The translations under genes and the position numbers were made by a program. From Hymenobacter nivis (GTDB lineage Bacteria; Bacteroidota; Bacteroidia; Cytophagales; Hymenobacteraceae): DNA of 64,000 nucleotides. Below the pieces are notes generated by a model. It was not told the origin of the DNA, ran no database searches, and worked only from the letters and a program-made list of their open reading frames with translations. Every line of letters begins with the position of its first letter. The stretch's first letter is position 1. Location: NCBI RefSeq assembly GCF_006439025.1, contig NZ_RCYZ01000002.1, positions 124,753 through 188,752 of the forward strand. The letters are read 5' to 3'. This document shows, one piece after another, positions 34,923-43,687 of this stretch.

Positions 34923-36106
34923 TCCAGCGCCTCGCCGCCGCCCACGCCGCCGATACCGTGGCCGTGCGCCGGCACCTGCACGCCCACCCCGAGCTTTCGT
35001 TTGAGGAAACCGCCACCGCCGCCTACGTAGCCGCCGAGCTGCGCAAGCTGGGCCTCAACCCGCAGCCCGTGGCCGGCACCGGCCTGGTGGCCCTGGTGGA
35101 GGGCCCCGCCGGGGCCCCCACCGTGGCCCTGCGCGCCGACATGGACGCGCTGCCCATCCAAGAGCTAAACGAGGTCGATTATAAATCGCAGAACCCCGGC
35201 GTGATGCACGCCTGTGGGCACGACGTGCACACGGCCTCGCTGCTGGGCGCGGCGCGCATTTTTGTGGCCCTGAAGGACGCCGGCCAGCTGCCCGGTACCG
35301 TGAAGCTGCTGTTTCAGCCCGGCGAGGAGCGCCTGCCGGGCGGCGCTTCGCTAATGATTGAAGAGGGCGTGCTGGAAAACCCTGCGCCCGGCAGCGTGCT
35401 CGGGCAGCACGTGTTTCCGCAGCTGCCGGCCGGCAAAATCGGCCTGCGCCCCGGCCGCTACATGGCCAGCACCGACGAGCTGTACCTCACCATCAAGGGC
35501 AAGGGCGGCCACGGGGCCATGCCCGAGCAAAACCTGGACCCCGTGCTGGTGGCCGCCCACATCATCGTGGCGGCCCAGCAAATTGTGAGCCGCCGCGCCA
35601 ACCCCAAGCTGCCCTCCGTGCTCTCCTTTGGCAAAGTCATCGCCAACGGCGCCACCAACGTCATCCCCAACGAGGTGTACATCGAGGGTACCTTCCGCAC
35701 CCTGAACGAGGAGTGGCGCAACGAGGCCCACCAGCACCTGCGCCAGCTCTGCGAGGGCCTGGCCGCCAGCATGGGCGCGGTGTGCGAGCTGGAAATCCGC
35801 CGCGGCTACCCGTACCTCGAAAACGAGCCCGCTCTCACGGCCCGCACCCGTACCGCCGCCGAAGCCTACTTGGGCCCCGAAAACGTGGTGGAACTCGACC
35901 AGTGGATGGCAGCCGAGGACTTTGCCTACTTCTCGCAGGCGGCCCCGGCCTGCTTCTACCGCCTCGGCACCCGGGCCCCTGATGGCCGCTTCGCCGCCTC
36001 GGTGCACACGCCCACCTTCGACATCGACGAAAAAGCCCTCGCTGTGGGCCCCGGCCTGATGGCCTGGCTGGCCGTGCGCGAGCTGCAAGCGCTGGCCGGG
36101 CAGTAG
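34883..36106 (+). CDS. M20-family amidohydrolase
   Basis: A 407-residue zinc-type amidohydrolase of the aminoacylase/IAA-Leu hydrolase branch (M20D). Metal- and substrate-binding blocks: RRHLHAHPELSFEETATAAY, LRADMDALPIQE, MHACGHDVHTASLLGAA, LFQPGEERLPGGASLMIEEG and GGHGAMPEQNLDPVLVA. The product is probably a cytoplasmic deacylase of N-acyl amino acids or peptides. The start is uncertain: the GTG at 34883 encodes a first dozen residues (MQSDQSDKSVV) that derive from an intergenic repeat; GTG codons at 34910 or 34913 would fit the family's usual N-terminus better. Confidence 0.92.
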   Translation: MQSDQSDKSVVQTIQRLAAAHAADTVAVRRHLHAHPELSFEETATAAYVAAELRKLGLNPQPVAGTGLVALVEGPAGAPTVALRADMDALPIQELNEVDYKSQNPGVMHACGHDVHTASLLGAARIFVALKDAGQLPGTVKLLFQPGEERLPGGASLMIEEGVLENPAPGSVLGQHVFPQLPAGKIGLRPGRYMASTDELYLTIKGKGGHGAMPEQNLDPVLVAAHIIVAAQQIVSRRANPKLPSVLSFGKVIANGATNVIPNEVYIEGTFRTLNEEWRNEAHQHLRQLCEGLAASMGAVCELEIRRGYPYLENEPALTARTRTAAEAYLGPENVVELDQWMAAEDFAYFSQAAPACFYRLGTRAPDGRFAASVHTPTFDIDEKALAVGPGLMAWLAVRELQALAGQ

Positions 36107-36135
36107 CTTTAGGATATTTGGAGAATATCTTGGGC

Positions 36136-36225
36136 CGTCAGGCAGGGCGCAGCGAAGCATCTTTTCCACGTAATTAGCTCTGATGACTGCTGCGGGAAAG
36201 ATGCTTCGCTGCGCCCTGCCTGACG
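36136..36225. repeat. Large perfect-arm hairpin repeat
   Basis: Two 29-bp perfectly complementary arms (36136-36164 and 36197-36225), beginning CGTCAGGCAGGGCGCAGCG, around a 32-base loop. The arm core GCGCAGCGAAGCATC resembles the centre of the repeat at 13081-13168. It stands just after the M20 gene and could act as a transcript end. Confidence 0.8.
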
Positions 36226-36288
36226 TTCTTTATTCGTGCGGTTTTATTTGTAAATAGCCCTTATTCTATCCCAATTATTATCCCTTTT

Positions 36289-37089
36289 ATGCACCGCTTA
36301 CTATTACTAACGTTGCCCCTCGTGGGGGCCCTGCTGCCCGCCCGCGCCCAAACCACCCGCACCACCACCCCCCTGGCCCTGGTGCCCGCCGCCCAGGCCG
36401 AGCTGGCCCTGCGCAACGGCGACTACCTGCTCCTGAACGTGGGCACGGCCCAGTTCACGAGCGCTAATTACCAAAATCAAACCTTCGCCGCTGTGGCCTA
36501 CGAGCACTTCTGGGGCCCCAAGTGGAGCTGGGGCGGCCGCGCCATGGCCCTGCGCTACGGCAGCGGCAGCTCGGCGTTGGTGCCCGAGGTGCTGCTGCGC
36601 CACCGCTCGGCCCTGGGGCCCCTCACCTTCGGGCAGCGCCTGGGCCTGGAGCGGCGCTTCTACACCGGCAACTTCTCGCCTTCCTCCAACCAAAACTGGG
36701 TGCGGCTGCGGCTCGATTTAGAGAAGATTATCCCCCTCGGTGGGGCCGACCCGGCCACCGGCCTGGCCCTGCGCCCGCGCGTCAGCTTCGAAGCCGCCAC
36801 CCACTTGCGCCTGCAAAAAGACGCCGCCGACCCCGACGAGCGCTTCATCCAGTACACCAGCCTGCGGGCCGAAGTGGGGGTGCGCACGGGCCCTGGCTTC
36901 GACCTCACGCCCTGGTTTGCCTACGGCGCCGACTACCTGGCCACGCTGCCCCAGTACGACAACATGGGCCAGCAAACGGCGGGCGGCAACGTCAACCAGC
37001 GCACCCCGCTGCTGGGCCTCGACCTACGCTACACCTTTGGGGCGGGCCGGGGCGCGGCCGAGCGCCAGCAACTGCCTACCCAGCACTAG
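36289..37089 (+). CDS. Secreted beta-barrel-like hypothetical protein
   Basis: A 266-residue protein with a clear signal peptide (MHRLLLLTLPLVGALLPARAQ). The rest alternates polar/apolar residues with aromatic girdles, e.g. YQNQTFAAVAYEHFWGPKW, RHRSALGPLTFGQRLGLERR, GPGFDLTPWFAYGADYLA, TPLLGLDLRYTFGAG. This suits an outer-membrane beta-barrel of the DUF2490-like type, about eight to twelve strands. I cannot name the family with confidence. It is followed by its own terminator. Confidence 0.72.
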   Translation: MHRLLLLTLPLVGALLPARAQTTRTTTPLALVPAAQAELALRNGDYLLLNVGTAQFTSANYQNQTFAAVAYEHFWGPKWSWGGRAMALRYGSGSSALVPEVLLRHRSALGPLTFGQRLGLERRFYTGNFSPSSNQNWVRLRLDLEKIIPLGGADPATGLALRPRVSFEAATHLRLQKDAADPDERFIQYTSLRAEVGVRTGPGFDLTPWFAYGADYLATLPQYDNMGQQTAGGNVNQRTPLLGLDLRYTFGAGRGAAERQQLPTQH

Positions 37090-37153
37090 GTTGGGTCCGG
37101 CCGCGGCCTGACGAAGTTGCCGCCCGCCGGGGCCCTATTCGTTGCATATCGGT

Positions 37154-37184
37154 AAAAAAGGCACCCCGCCGGGGTGCTTTTTTT
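37154..37184 (+). terminator. Intrinsic terminator
   Basis: AAAAAAGGCACCCC, loop GCC, then GGGGTGCTTTTTTT. Strong stem and T tract, about 65 bp after the barrel-like gene. Confidence 0.9.
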
Positions 37185-37383
37185 ATTGGCCCAAGTATTG
37201 TAGTTTGGTGGGCCGGAGCTGGTACCTGCGGGGCCGAACCATTGGGGGCCCAATTTGCTTTAGTAAGCAGGCCACCCCGCCACACGAATTCGACTCTTGT
37301 GTGCGTTGTGGGGCCCCCGGCGGGCGGCGCGTTTGGGCCGGCTGGCTTCGTTTTCTATTCAACTAACTTCCTCTTTACCAACC

Positions 37384-38898
37384 ATGCAAGCAAAACAAAT
37401 GATGCTCGGCCTGTTCGGTTCCGCCATTCTGGGCGGGGGCGTGGCCGTGGGCGGGTACAAGCTTTTGGAACCCGCGCCCCTCCCTACGCAAACCGTGGTG
37501 GCGGCTGACCCGAACGTGCGCTACACGTCGGCCATGCGCAGCAGCACCTACGCCGCCCCCGAGGGCCTAAACTTTGTGGCTGCCGCGGCCGCCGTGACGC
37601 CCGCCGTGGTGCACGTGATGACCGAGTACGCCGCCGCGCCGCAAAGCCAGCAGCGCCGCCGCATGCAGATGGACCCCTTCCTGCGCCAGTTCTTTGGCGA
37701 CGGGGGTGAGGGCCAGGGCGAAGAGCGGGAGCCGCGCGGCGGGGGCGAAGGCTCGGGCTCGGGCGTCATCATTGCTGCCAACGGCTACATCGTCACCAAC
37801 AACCACGTGATTGACAAGGCTTCGAAAATCACGGTGGTGATGGACGACAAGCGCCGCTACGAGGCCGAGCTGGTGGGCGCCGACCCCAACACCGACCTGG
37901 CCGTGCTGAAGGTGAAAGCCGACAACCTGCCCTTCGTGAAGTACGGCAATTCCGACGACGTGAAGGTGGGCGAGTGGGTACTGGCCGTGGGCAACCCGTT
38001 CAGCCTCAACTCGACCGTGACGGCCGGCATCATTTCGGCCAAGGGCCGCAACATCAACATTTTGCGCCGTGAAGACGGCATGGGCATCGAGTCGTTCATC
38101 CAGACCGACGCCGTGGTGAACCCTGGCAACTCGGGCGGGGCCCTGGTGAACCTGCGCGGCGACCTGGTGGGCATCAACTCGGCCATTGCCTCGCACACGG
38201 GCAGCTACGAGGGCTACTCCTTCGCCATTCCCAGCGCGCTGGTGAGCAAGGTGGTGGCCGACCTGCTGAAGTACAAAGTGGTGCAGCGCGCCCTGCTCGG
38301 CGTGCAAATGCGCGAAGTGGACGCCACCCTGGCCTCGGAGAAAAAGCTGGCCAACCTGAACGGCCTGTACGTGGCCGGCCTCACGCCCAACAGCGCCGCC
38401 GCCGCCGCCGGCCTCAAGGAAGGCGACATCATCACCGATATCAACGGCTTGGCCGTCAACACGTCGTCGCAGCTGCAGGAGCAAGTAGCCCGCTTCCGCC
38501 CCGGCGACCAGATTAAGGTGACCTACCTGCGCGGCACCACGCCCACTACCGTGACGGCCACCCTGCGCAACGCCACCGGCACCACGGCCGTGGTGCGCGA
38601 GCCCGCCTTGGCCGCCAGTGTGAAGTACGAAGGCGCCACCCTCTCGGTGGTGCCCACGCAGCTCCAAAACAAGCTCGACATCAAAGGCGGGGCCGTCATC
38701 ACGGGCATCAAGGGGAGCAATTTCCGCGAGACCGGCATGGCCGACGGCTTCATCATCACCCGCATCGACAAGAACCTGGTGCGCAAGCCCGCCGACGTGC
38801 AGGCCTACCTCGACCAGGCCCGCGACAACTCGGGAGCCCTCGTCGAAGGCGTGTACCCCGACGGCCGCAAATCCTTCTACCCCATCGGGCAGGAATAG
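37384..38898 (+). CDS. DegQ/Do-type periplasmic serine protease
   Basis: A 504-residue HtrA-family protease. An N-terminal signal anchor (MMLGLFGSAILGGGVAVGGY) is followed by the trypsin-like domain with the catalytic triad His in YIVTNNHVIDKA, Asp in DPNTDLAVLKVKA and Ser in NPGNSGGALVNLRG, then two PDZ domains (about 300-390 and 410-500; first one with GLYVAGLTPNSAAAAAGLKE). A charged, Gly-rich loop (DGGEGQGEEREPRGGGEG) lies in the LA-loop position. Function: periplasmic protein quality control. The ATG at 37384 is chosen over an upstream in-frame GTG-like start lacking a signal. Confidence 0.95.
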   Translation: MQAKQMMLGLFGSAILGGGVAVGGYKLLEPAPLPTQTVVAADPNVRYTSAMRSSTYAAPEGLNFVAAAAAVTPAVVHVMTEYAAAPQSQQRRRMQMDPFLRQFFGDGGEGQGEEREPRGGGEGSGSGVIIAANGYIVTNNHVIDKASKITVVMDDKRRYEAELVGADPNTDLAVLKVKADNLPFVKYGNSDDVKVGEWVLAVGNPFSLNSTVTAGIISAKGRNINILRREDGMGIESFIQTDAVVNPGNSGGALVNLRGDLVGINSAIASHTGSYEGYSFAIPSALVSKVVADLLKYKVVQRALLGVQMREVDATLASEKKLANLNGLYVAGLTPNSAAAAAGLKEGDIITDINGLAVNTSSQLQEQVARFRPGDQIKVTYLRGTTPTTVTATLRNATGTTAVVREPALAASVKYEGATLSVVPTQLQNKLDIKGGAVITGIKGSNFRETGMADGFIITRIDKNLVRKPADVQAYLDQARDNSGALVEGVYPDGRKSFYPIGQE

Positions 38899-38920
38899 GG
38901 CCCCAGGGCCCCCAGCAGCA

Positions 38921-38950
38921 AGCCCCGGCCGATTCGGCCGGGGCTTTTTT
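38921..38950 (+). terminator. Intrinsic terminator after the DegQ-type gene
   Basis: AGCCCCGGCCG, loop ATT, CGGCCGGGGCT, then T6. The stem is 11 bp and perfect. Confidence 0.92.
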
Positions 38951-39089
38951 GTGGCTTTTTTTAGGGATAAATAGGAGGGTTTCAAGGGGCTGGGCGGAGG
39001 AATACCATTGGCTGCAAGTATTTGAACATTAGGATGCTAAGGCGTTGAAGGAGAAGCTTAAAGATTCAATTATTTCATTGTTCAGGTAG

Positions 39090-39097
39090 TATGTTTG
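39090..39097 (+). promoter_or_regulatory. Candidate -7 box for the ATPase gene
   Basis: TATGTTTG is an exact TAnnTTTG match about 85 bp before the ATPase start, in an AT-rich patch. I see no well-spaced TTTG upstream of it. Confidence 0.4.
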
Positions 39098-39182
39098 TCG
39101 GCTTGCTGTGAAGTCTAGCGCCCTGTTTTTCGCGTAAGGGGCAGCCCGGCTTCCTGTCGCCCAAGTCACCGCCTGCCCTTGC

Positions 39183-40370
39183 ATGGACTCCGCCATCAAC
39201 ACGCTGCACATCCAGAATTTTAAGTCGATTCGCAGCGCGTTGCTGCACCCGCGGCGGGTAAACCTCATCATCGGGCAGCCCAACGCCGGCAAGTCGACGG
39301 TGCTGGAGGCCATGAGTCTGCTGGGCAGCGTGCCCTACGAGCAGCAGGACAAGTTCGTGGGCAGCTTCGTGCGCTACGACAAGCCCCGCCAGCTGTTCCA
39401 CGACAACCTGACGGGCAGCCCCGTCCGCATCGAAACCGACCGCGACCTGTGCCTGCTGGGCAAAAGCAGCCAGGGCCCCGGCTACCGCTACGCCAGCTTT
39501 AGCCAGGAGGCCTACCGCGAGCTGCGCACCCAAATGGGCACGCCCCTGGCCGGCGGTCACCTCTCGCGCGCCGGCGACGACGGGGCCCTGCTCGACCGCC
39601 TGGGGCCCTACCTGCTGCGCGCCGGGGCCCCGCCCACCCCCGGCGGCTACTACTACACCGAGCTCGACAAGCGCGGCCGCCCCGGCCTGGGGGCCCCCGC
39701 TGAGGCCCGCTACCTGTCGTCGGGCTCGCCCTGGTACCCGCAGGCGGTGAAGGCCTACCGCTTCCGCAGCGGGGGCAAGCTGGCCGTGGCCCGGCCGGGC
39801 TCGGCCCTGTTTCCGCCCCACGGCGACAACCTGGTGCGGGTGCTGGAAACCAACGCCGACCTGCGCCGCGAGTTCATGGGCCTGTTTGCTGCCCAGGGCT
39901 TGTCGTTGCGCGTGCGCGTGGACGCGGGCCGGCTGGAAATCACCAAGGAACTCGACGGCCTGAGCTACGCCTACCCCTACCAGGGCACCGGCGACGCGCT
40001 GCGCCACTACGGCTTCCTGCTGGCCGTGCTCGAATCGAACCGCCGGGCCGTGCTGCTGCTCGAAGAGCCCGAAGCCCACCTCTACCCCGACTACGCCACC
40101 GAGCTGGTGCGCCGCATCGTGGGCGGCAGCGGCAACCAGTTTTTCATCACCACCCACAGCCCGCACCTGTTCACGCAGGTCATCGAGAACATGGTGCCCT
40201 TTGAAAATAGGGCCCTGGAGCTGGCCGTGTTCGTGGCCTACTACCAGGACTACCAAACCAAAATCCGCCAGCTCTCCGACGAGGAGCTGCGCAACGTGCA
40301 GGGCGACAGCGCCCATGCCTTCCGCACCCTCACCCGCGCCGCCACGCCCGATGCGGTAGTAATGCGGTAG
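39183..40370 (+). CDS. AAA-type ATPase, OLD/RecF-like, no nuclease domain
   Basis: A 395-residue SMC/ABC-like ATPase: INTLHIQNFKSIRSALLHP, Walker A in IIGQPNAGKSTVLEAMSLLG, a long insertion domain (about 60-250), then a signature-like YPYQGTGDALRHYGFLLAVL, Walker B in AVLLLEEPEAHLYPDYA and the H-loop in FFITTHSPHLFTQVIENM. This is the pattern of OLD-family and AAA_15/AAA_21 ATPases, but the C-terminal TOPRIM nuclease of OLD proteins is absent. Many relatives act in phage defence with a partner nuclease; no partner gene is adjacent here, so the role is open. Confidence 0.86.
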   Translation: MDSAINTLHIQNFKSIRSALLHPRRVNLIIGQPNAGKSTVLEAMSLLGSVPYEQQDKFVGSFVRYDKPRQLFHDNLTGSPVRIETDRDLCLLGKSSQGPGYRYASFSQEAYRELRTQMGTPLAGGHLSRAGDDGALLDRLGPYLLRAGAPPTPGGYYYTELDKRGRPGLGAPAEARYLSSGSPWYPQAVKAYRFRSGGKLAVARPGSALFPPHGDNLVRVLETNADLRREFMGLFAAQGLSLRVRVDAGRLEITKELDGLSYAYPYQGTGDALRHYGFLLAVLESNRRAVLLLEEPEAHLYPDYATELVRRIVGGSGNQFFITTHSPHLFTQVIENMVPFENRALELAVFVAYYQDYQTKIRQLSDEELRNVQGDSAHAFRTLTRAATPDAVVMR

Positions 40371-40401
40371 CCGGGGCCCCTAAACGGCTTCCTTTAATCA
40401 C

Positions 40402-40440
40402 AAAAAAAGCCCCCGCCGGAACATCCGGCGGGGGCTTTTT
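40402..40440. terminator. Bidirectional terminator
   Basis: A long perfect stem (AGCCCCCGCCGGA and complement, 3-base loop) with an A7 lead and T5 tail, between the convergent ATPase and M16 peptidase genes. Confidence 0.92.
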
Positions 40441-40459
40441 AGTGAACGGGTTAGTGGCC

Positions 40460-43400
40460 CTACTTAGTGTCAGTCGGCCGCATTTTCTCCTTGGTAGTTT
40501 TGCCGTCAGCGTCCTTGGTTTTGCGCTTCACCTTGCCCGTGGGGGCGGGCTCGGGCATGGGGGCCGGGGCCGCGGCGGTAGGGGCGGGGGCGGCGGCGGC
40601 CACGGGCTTGCCGTCGGCGTCTAACTCTACCACTTCGTAGCCCAGGGCCTGCACGGCGGGCAACTGCTTTTTGTCGCCCACCACCACGATGTACATGTTG
40701 TCGGGCAGGTCTTTCTGGGCGGCGGCTTGCACGTCGGCGCGGGTCAGGTTTTTCAGGATGCTGGCCTGCTGCGTTACGTAGTCGGGCTTGAGGTCGTACT
40801 CCACCAGGCGGGCGAGGAAGGCCGCTTTCTGGCCGCCGGTTTCGTACTTCAGCGCGTCACTCTGGCCTACTGATGATTGCAGGAAGGCCAGTTCCTCGTC
40901 GGTGATGCCGGTGCGGTAGCCGGTCAGCTCGCTCATGAATTCCTTCACCGAGGCGGCGGTGGCGTCGGCGCGCACGCCGGCCTGGGCCGTGAAGGGCCCC
41001 GGGTTGCGCGTGCTCTGGAAGCCCGAGCGGGCCCCGTAGGTGTAGCCCTTGTTCTCGCGCAGGTTCAGGTTGATGCGCGAGTTGAAGGCGCCGCCCAGCA
41101 CGTAGTTGGTCAGGTAGGCCTTGTAGTAGTCGCCGGTGGCGTCGTAGGGCAGGGCGGTGAGGTAGCCCACCCGGATTTCCGACTGCGCCGCGCCGGGCTT
41201 GTCCACGAAGTACACGCGGGTTTTGTCGGGCTGCGCAATGGCGGCCACCGTGGGCGGCACCACCACGTCCTTCTTGGCCCAGGTCTTCAGGAAGCCCAGC
41301 TGGGGTAGCACGTCGGCCTCGGCCACGTCGCCCACCACCACCAGCGACGCCACGTTGGGCGCGTAGTTGGCGGCGTAGAAGGCCTTCACGTCGTCGAGCG
41401 TGATGCTCGTTACCGACGCCGTGGTGCCGTTGTTGGGCACGCTCATGATGCTGTTGGGGCCGTACAGCAGGCGGCTGTAGGTGTTGTTGGCAATGGCCAC
41501 TGGCAGCGTCACCTGGTTGGCAATGCCCTCCAGGGTTTGCTTTTTGAGGCGGGCAAAATCGGCGGCGTCGAAGCGCGGGTGCAGCAGCACCTCCTGCACG
41601 ATGGCCAGGGTGGCGGGGATGTTCTTGGTCAGCGACTGGATGTACACGGTCGTGTTTTCGTCGCCGGCGCCCACCCGCACGGCACTGCCCAGCTTGTCGA
41701 GGGCGGCTTCCACTTCCTCGCTGGTGTACTTCTGAGTGCCTTCGTTCAGCATGGCGGCCGTGAGGGCGGCCACGCCGGCCTTGCCCGGGTTGGCCTGCTC
41801 CAGCCGGTGCCCGCCGCGGATGGTGAGCAGCATCGTCACGGCCGGAATTTCGGTGTTGCGGGTGCCCACCACTTTCAGGCCGTTGTCAAACGTGGTTTCG
41901 TACAGCGTGGGCACCTTCACCACGGGGTTGCCGCTGCTCTTGGGCTGCACGTTGCGGTCAAACGTGTCCTGGGCCTTCACGTAGGTCAGGCCCGTGTACT
42001 GGTCCTTGGGGGCCTGGTAGCCCGAAGGGTCCACGGTGTAGTTGTCCTTTTTGGCCACCATTTCGGGCTTGCCCTTGGGCACCACGCTCAGGATGACGGC
42101 GTGCTTGCCCTTGAGGTACTTGTCGTACACGCGCTGCACGTCGGCCTTGGTGAGGGCCCGCAGGCGCTGCAGCTCCACGGCCAGGTAGTTGGGGTTGCCG
42201 GTGTAGGTTTGGTAGGCGGCCAGCTGGCTCACCTTGCCCTGCACGCTGGCCAGGCCGTTCACCACCTGGGCTTCGCGGCTGGCCTTGAAGCGCTGGAGGG
42301 CGGCGTCGCTCACGCCGGTTTTCTCGAACTCAGCCAAGCTGTTGCGCAGGCTTACTTCGGTGCTGTCCAGGCCTTTGCCGGGAAAGGCGCGGGCTTGCAC
42401 GATGAACTCGCCGGCCAGCTCCGAGGTGCTGCTGTAGGCCGCGGCGGCCACGGCCTTCTGGGTTTTGACCAGGTTTTTATAGATAATCGAGTTATTGCCC
42501 TGGCCGATGATTTCGGCCAGCGCGTCGAGCGCAATTTCGTCGGGCGTGTTCTGTGGCACGGTCGGGAACACCAGCTCCACCAGCGGGAAGCGCACGTTGT
42601 CCTCGTAGCTCACGTAGCGGTCGGCGGTGAGCACGGGCTCGGGCAGGTGCTGGTTTTGCACGGCGGGGCCCCGCTTAATGGGCCCGAAGTACTTCTCGGC
42701 GTACTTAATCACGTCGGCCGTTTTCACGTCGCCGCCCACGGTCAGGGTGGCGTTGTTGGGGCCGTACCAGCGCAGGAAGAAGTTCTTGAGGTCGTTGACG
42801 TTCGAGGCGTCGAGGTCCTTGAGGTAGCCGATGGTCAGCCACGAGTAGGGGTGGCCATAGGGGTAGAGCGTTTTGGCCACGTACTCGCTGGCCAGGCCGT
42901 AGGGGCGGTTGTCGTAGTTCTGGCCGCGCTCGTTTTTCACCGTCGAGCGCTGAATTTCAAACTTCTTCTGGCTCACGGCGTCCAGCAGGAAGCCCATGCG
43001 GTCGGCTTCGAGCCACAGCGCGGTTTCCACCTGGTTGCTCGGCACCGTCTCGTAGTAGTTGGTGCGGTCCTGGTTGGTGCTGCCGTTGAGGGTGCCGCCG
43101 GCGGCCGTCACAATCTTGAAGTGCTGCTGGTCGCCCACGTGGTCGGAGCCCTGGAACATCATGTGCTCGAAGAAGTGGGCAAAGCCTGACTTGCCGATTT
43201 GCTCGCGGGCCGAACCTACGTGGTAGGTCACGTCCACGTGCACCAGCGGATCGGAGTGGTCCTCGCTCACCACCACGGTCAAGCCGTTGGGCAGCACGTA
43301 CTTGCTGTAGGGGATGGTGAGGGCCCCGGGCTTGCGCGTCACGGTTTCGACCAGCCGGGCACCGGTGGCGGTGGGCTTGGCGGCCACCACGGTCTTGGGC

Positions 43401-43492
43401 TTGGCGGTGGGCGATTTTTTGGTTTGGGCGGCGGCCGGCTGCAGGGCCAGCGCCGTACCCAGGCCCATCAGCCAGAGTCTTTTTTGCATCAT
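40460..43492 (-). CDS. M16-family zinc metallopeptidase, two-domain, secreted
   Basis: A 1010-residue pitrilysin/insulinase-type peptidase with a signal peptide (MQKRLWLMGLGTALALQPAAAQ). The N-terminal half has the inverted zinc motif in GFAHFFEHMMFQGSD and downstream Glu in the ENERGQNYDNRPYG region; the C-terminal half (from about residue 530) is a second, inactive M16 unit with AAQSEIRVGYLTALPYD and YTYGARSGFQSTRNPG. The tail (after about 975) is Lys/Pro/Ala-rich and low-complexity. It probably acts in the periplasm or on the cell surface as an oligopeptidase. Two adjacent Met codons are possible starts. Confidence 0.93.
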   Translation of the reverse strand: MMQKRLWLMGLGTALALQPAAAQTKKSPTAKPKTVVAAKPTATGARLVETVTRKPGALTIPYSKYVLPNGLTVVVSEDHSDPLVHVDVTYHVGSAREQIGKSGFAHFFEHMMFQGSDHVGDQQHFKIVTAAGGTLNGSTNQDRTNYYETVPSNQVETALWLEADRMGFLLDAVSQKKFEIQRSTVKNERGQNYDNRPYGLASEYVAKTLYPYGHPYSWLTIGYLKDLDASNVNDLKNFFLRWYGPNNATLTVGGDVKTADVIKYAEKYFGPIKRGPAVQNQHLPEPVLTADRYVSYEDNVRFPLVELVFPTVPQNTPDEIALDALAEIIGQGNNSIIYKNLVKTQKAVAAAAYSSTSELAGEFIVQARAFPGKGLDSTEVSLRNSLAEFEKTGVSDAALQRFKASREAQVVNGLASVQGKVSQLAAYQTYTGNPNYLAVELQRLRALTKADVQRVYDKYLKGKHAVILSVVPKGKPEMVAKKDNYTVDPSGYQAPKDQYTGLTYVKAQDTFDRNVQPKSSGNPVVKVPTLYETTFDNGLKVVGTRNTEIPAVTMLLTIRGGHRLEQANPGKAGVAALTAAMLNEGTQKYTSEEVEAALDKLGSAVRVGAGDENTTVYIQSLTKNIPATLAIVQEVLLHPRFDAADFARLKKQTLEGIANQVTLPVAIANNTYSRLLYGPNSIMSVPNNGTTASVTSITLDDVKAFYAANYAPNVASLVVVGDVAEADVLPQLGFLKTWAKKDVVVPPTVAAIAQPDKTRVYFVDKPGAAQSEIRVGYLTALPYDATGDYYKAYLTNYVLGGAFNSRINLNLRENKGYTYGARSGFQSTRNPGPFTAQAGVRADATAASVKEFMSELTGYRTGITDEELAFLQSSVGQSDALKYETGGQKAAFLARLVEYDLKPDYVTQQASILKNLTRADVQAAAQKDLPDNMYIVVVGDKKQLPAVQALGYEVVELDADGKPVAAAAPAPTAAAPAPMPEPAPTGKVKRKTKDADGKTTKEKMRPTDTK

Positions 43493-43617
43493 CAGAAGAA
43501 AGAATGAGAAACTGTGAATGTTGCCGGCAAGTTAGGCGTAAAAGACACCGTTTTTTCACCTGGCGCTGTACGAAGCCGCGTTTTTAGGGCCCCGGGGCGG
43601 CGGCTCGCTGGGGGCCC

Positions 43618-43625
43618 TACTTTTG
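43618..43625 (+). promoter_or_regulatory. Candidate -7 box for the ALDH gene
   Basis: TACTTTTG is an exact TAnnTTTG match about 63 bp before the ATG. No convincing -33 TTTG at the expected distance, so confidence is limited. Confidence 0.35.
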
Positions 43626-43687
43626 CCGGGGCCCCGCCGCCGCGCGGGGCTCCTTCCGTTGCCTTCCCATCCCCGTTCTATAGAAAG

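Noticed and set aside
39183..40370. A complete Gabija- or Retron-type defence system around the OLD-like ATPase
   Set aside because: The gene has no TOPRIM domain, and flanking genes are a DegQ-type protease and an M16 peptidase, each isolated by strong terminators.
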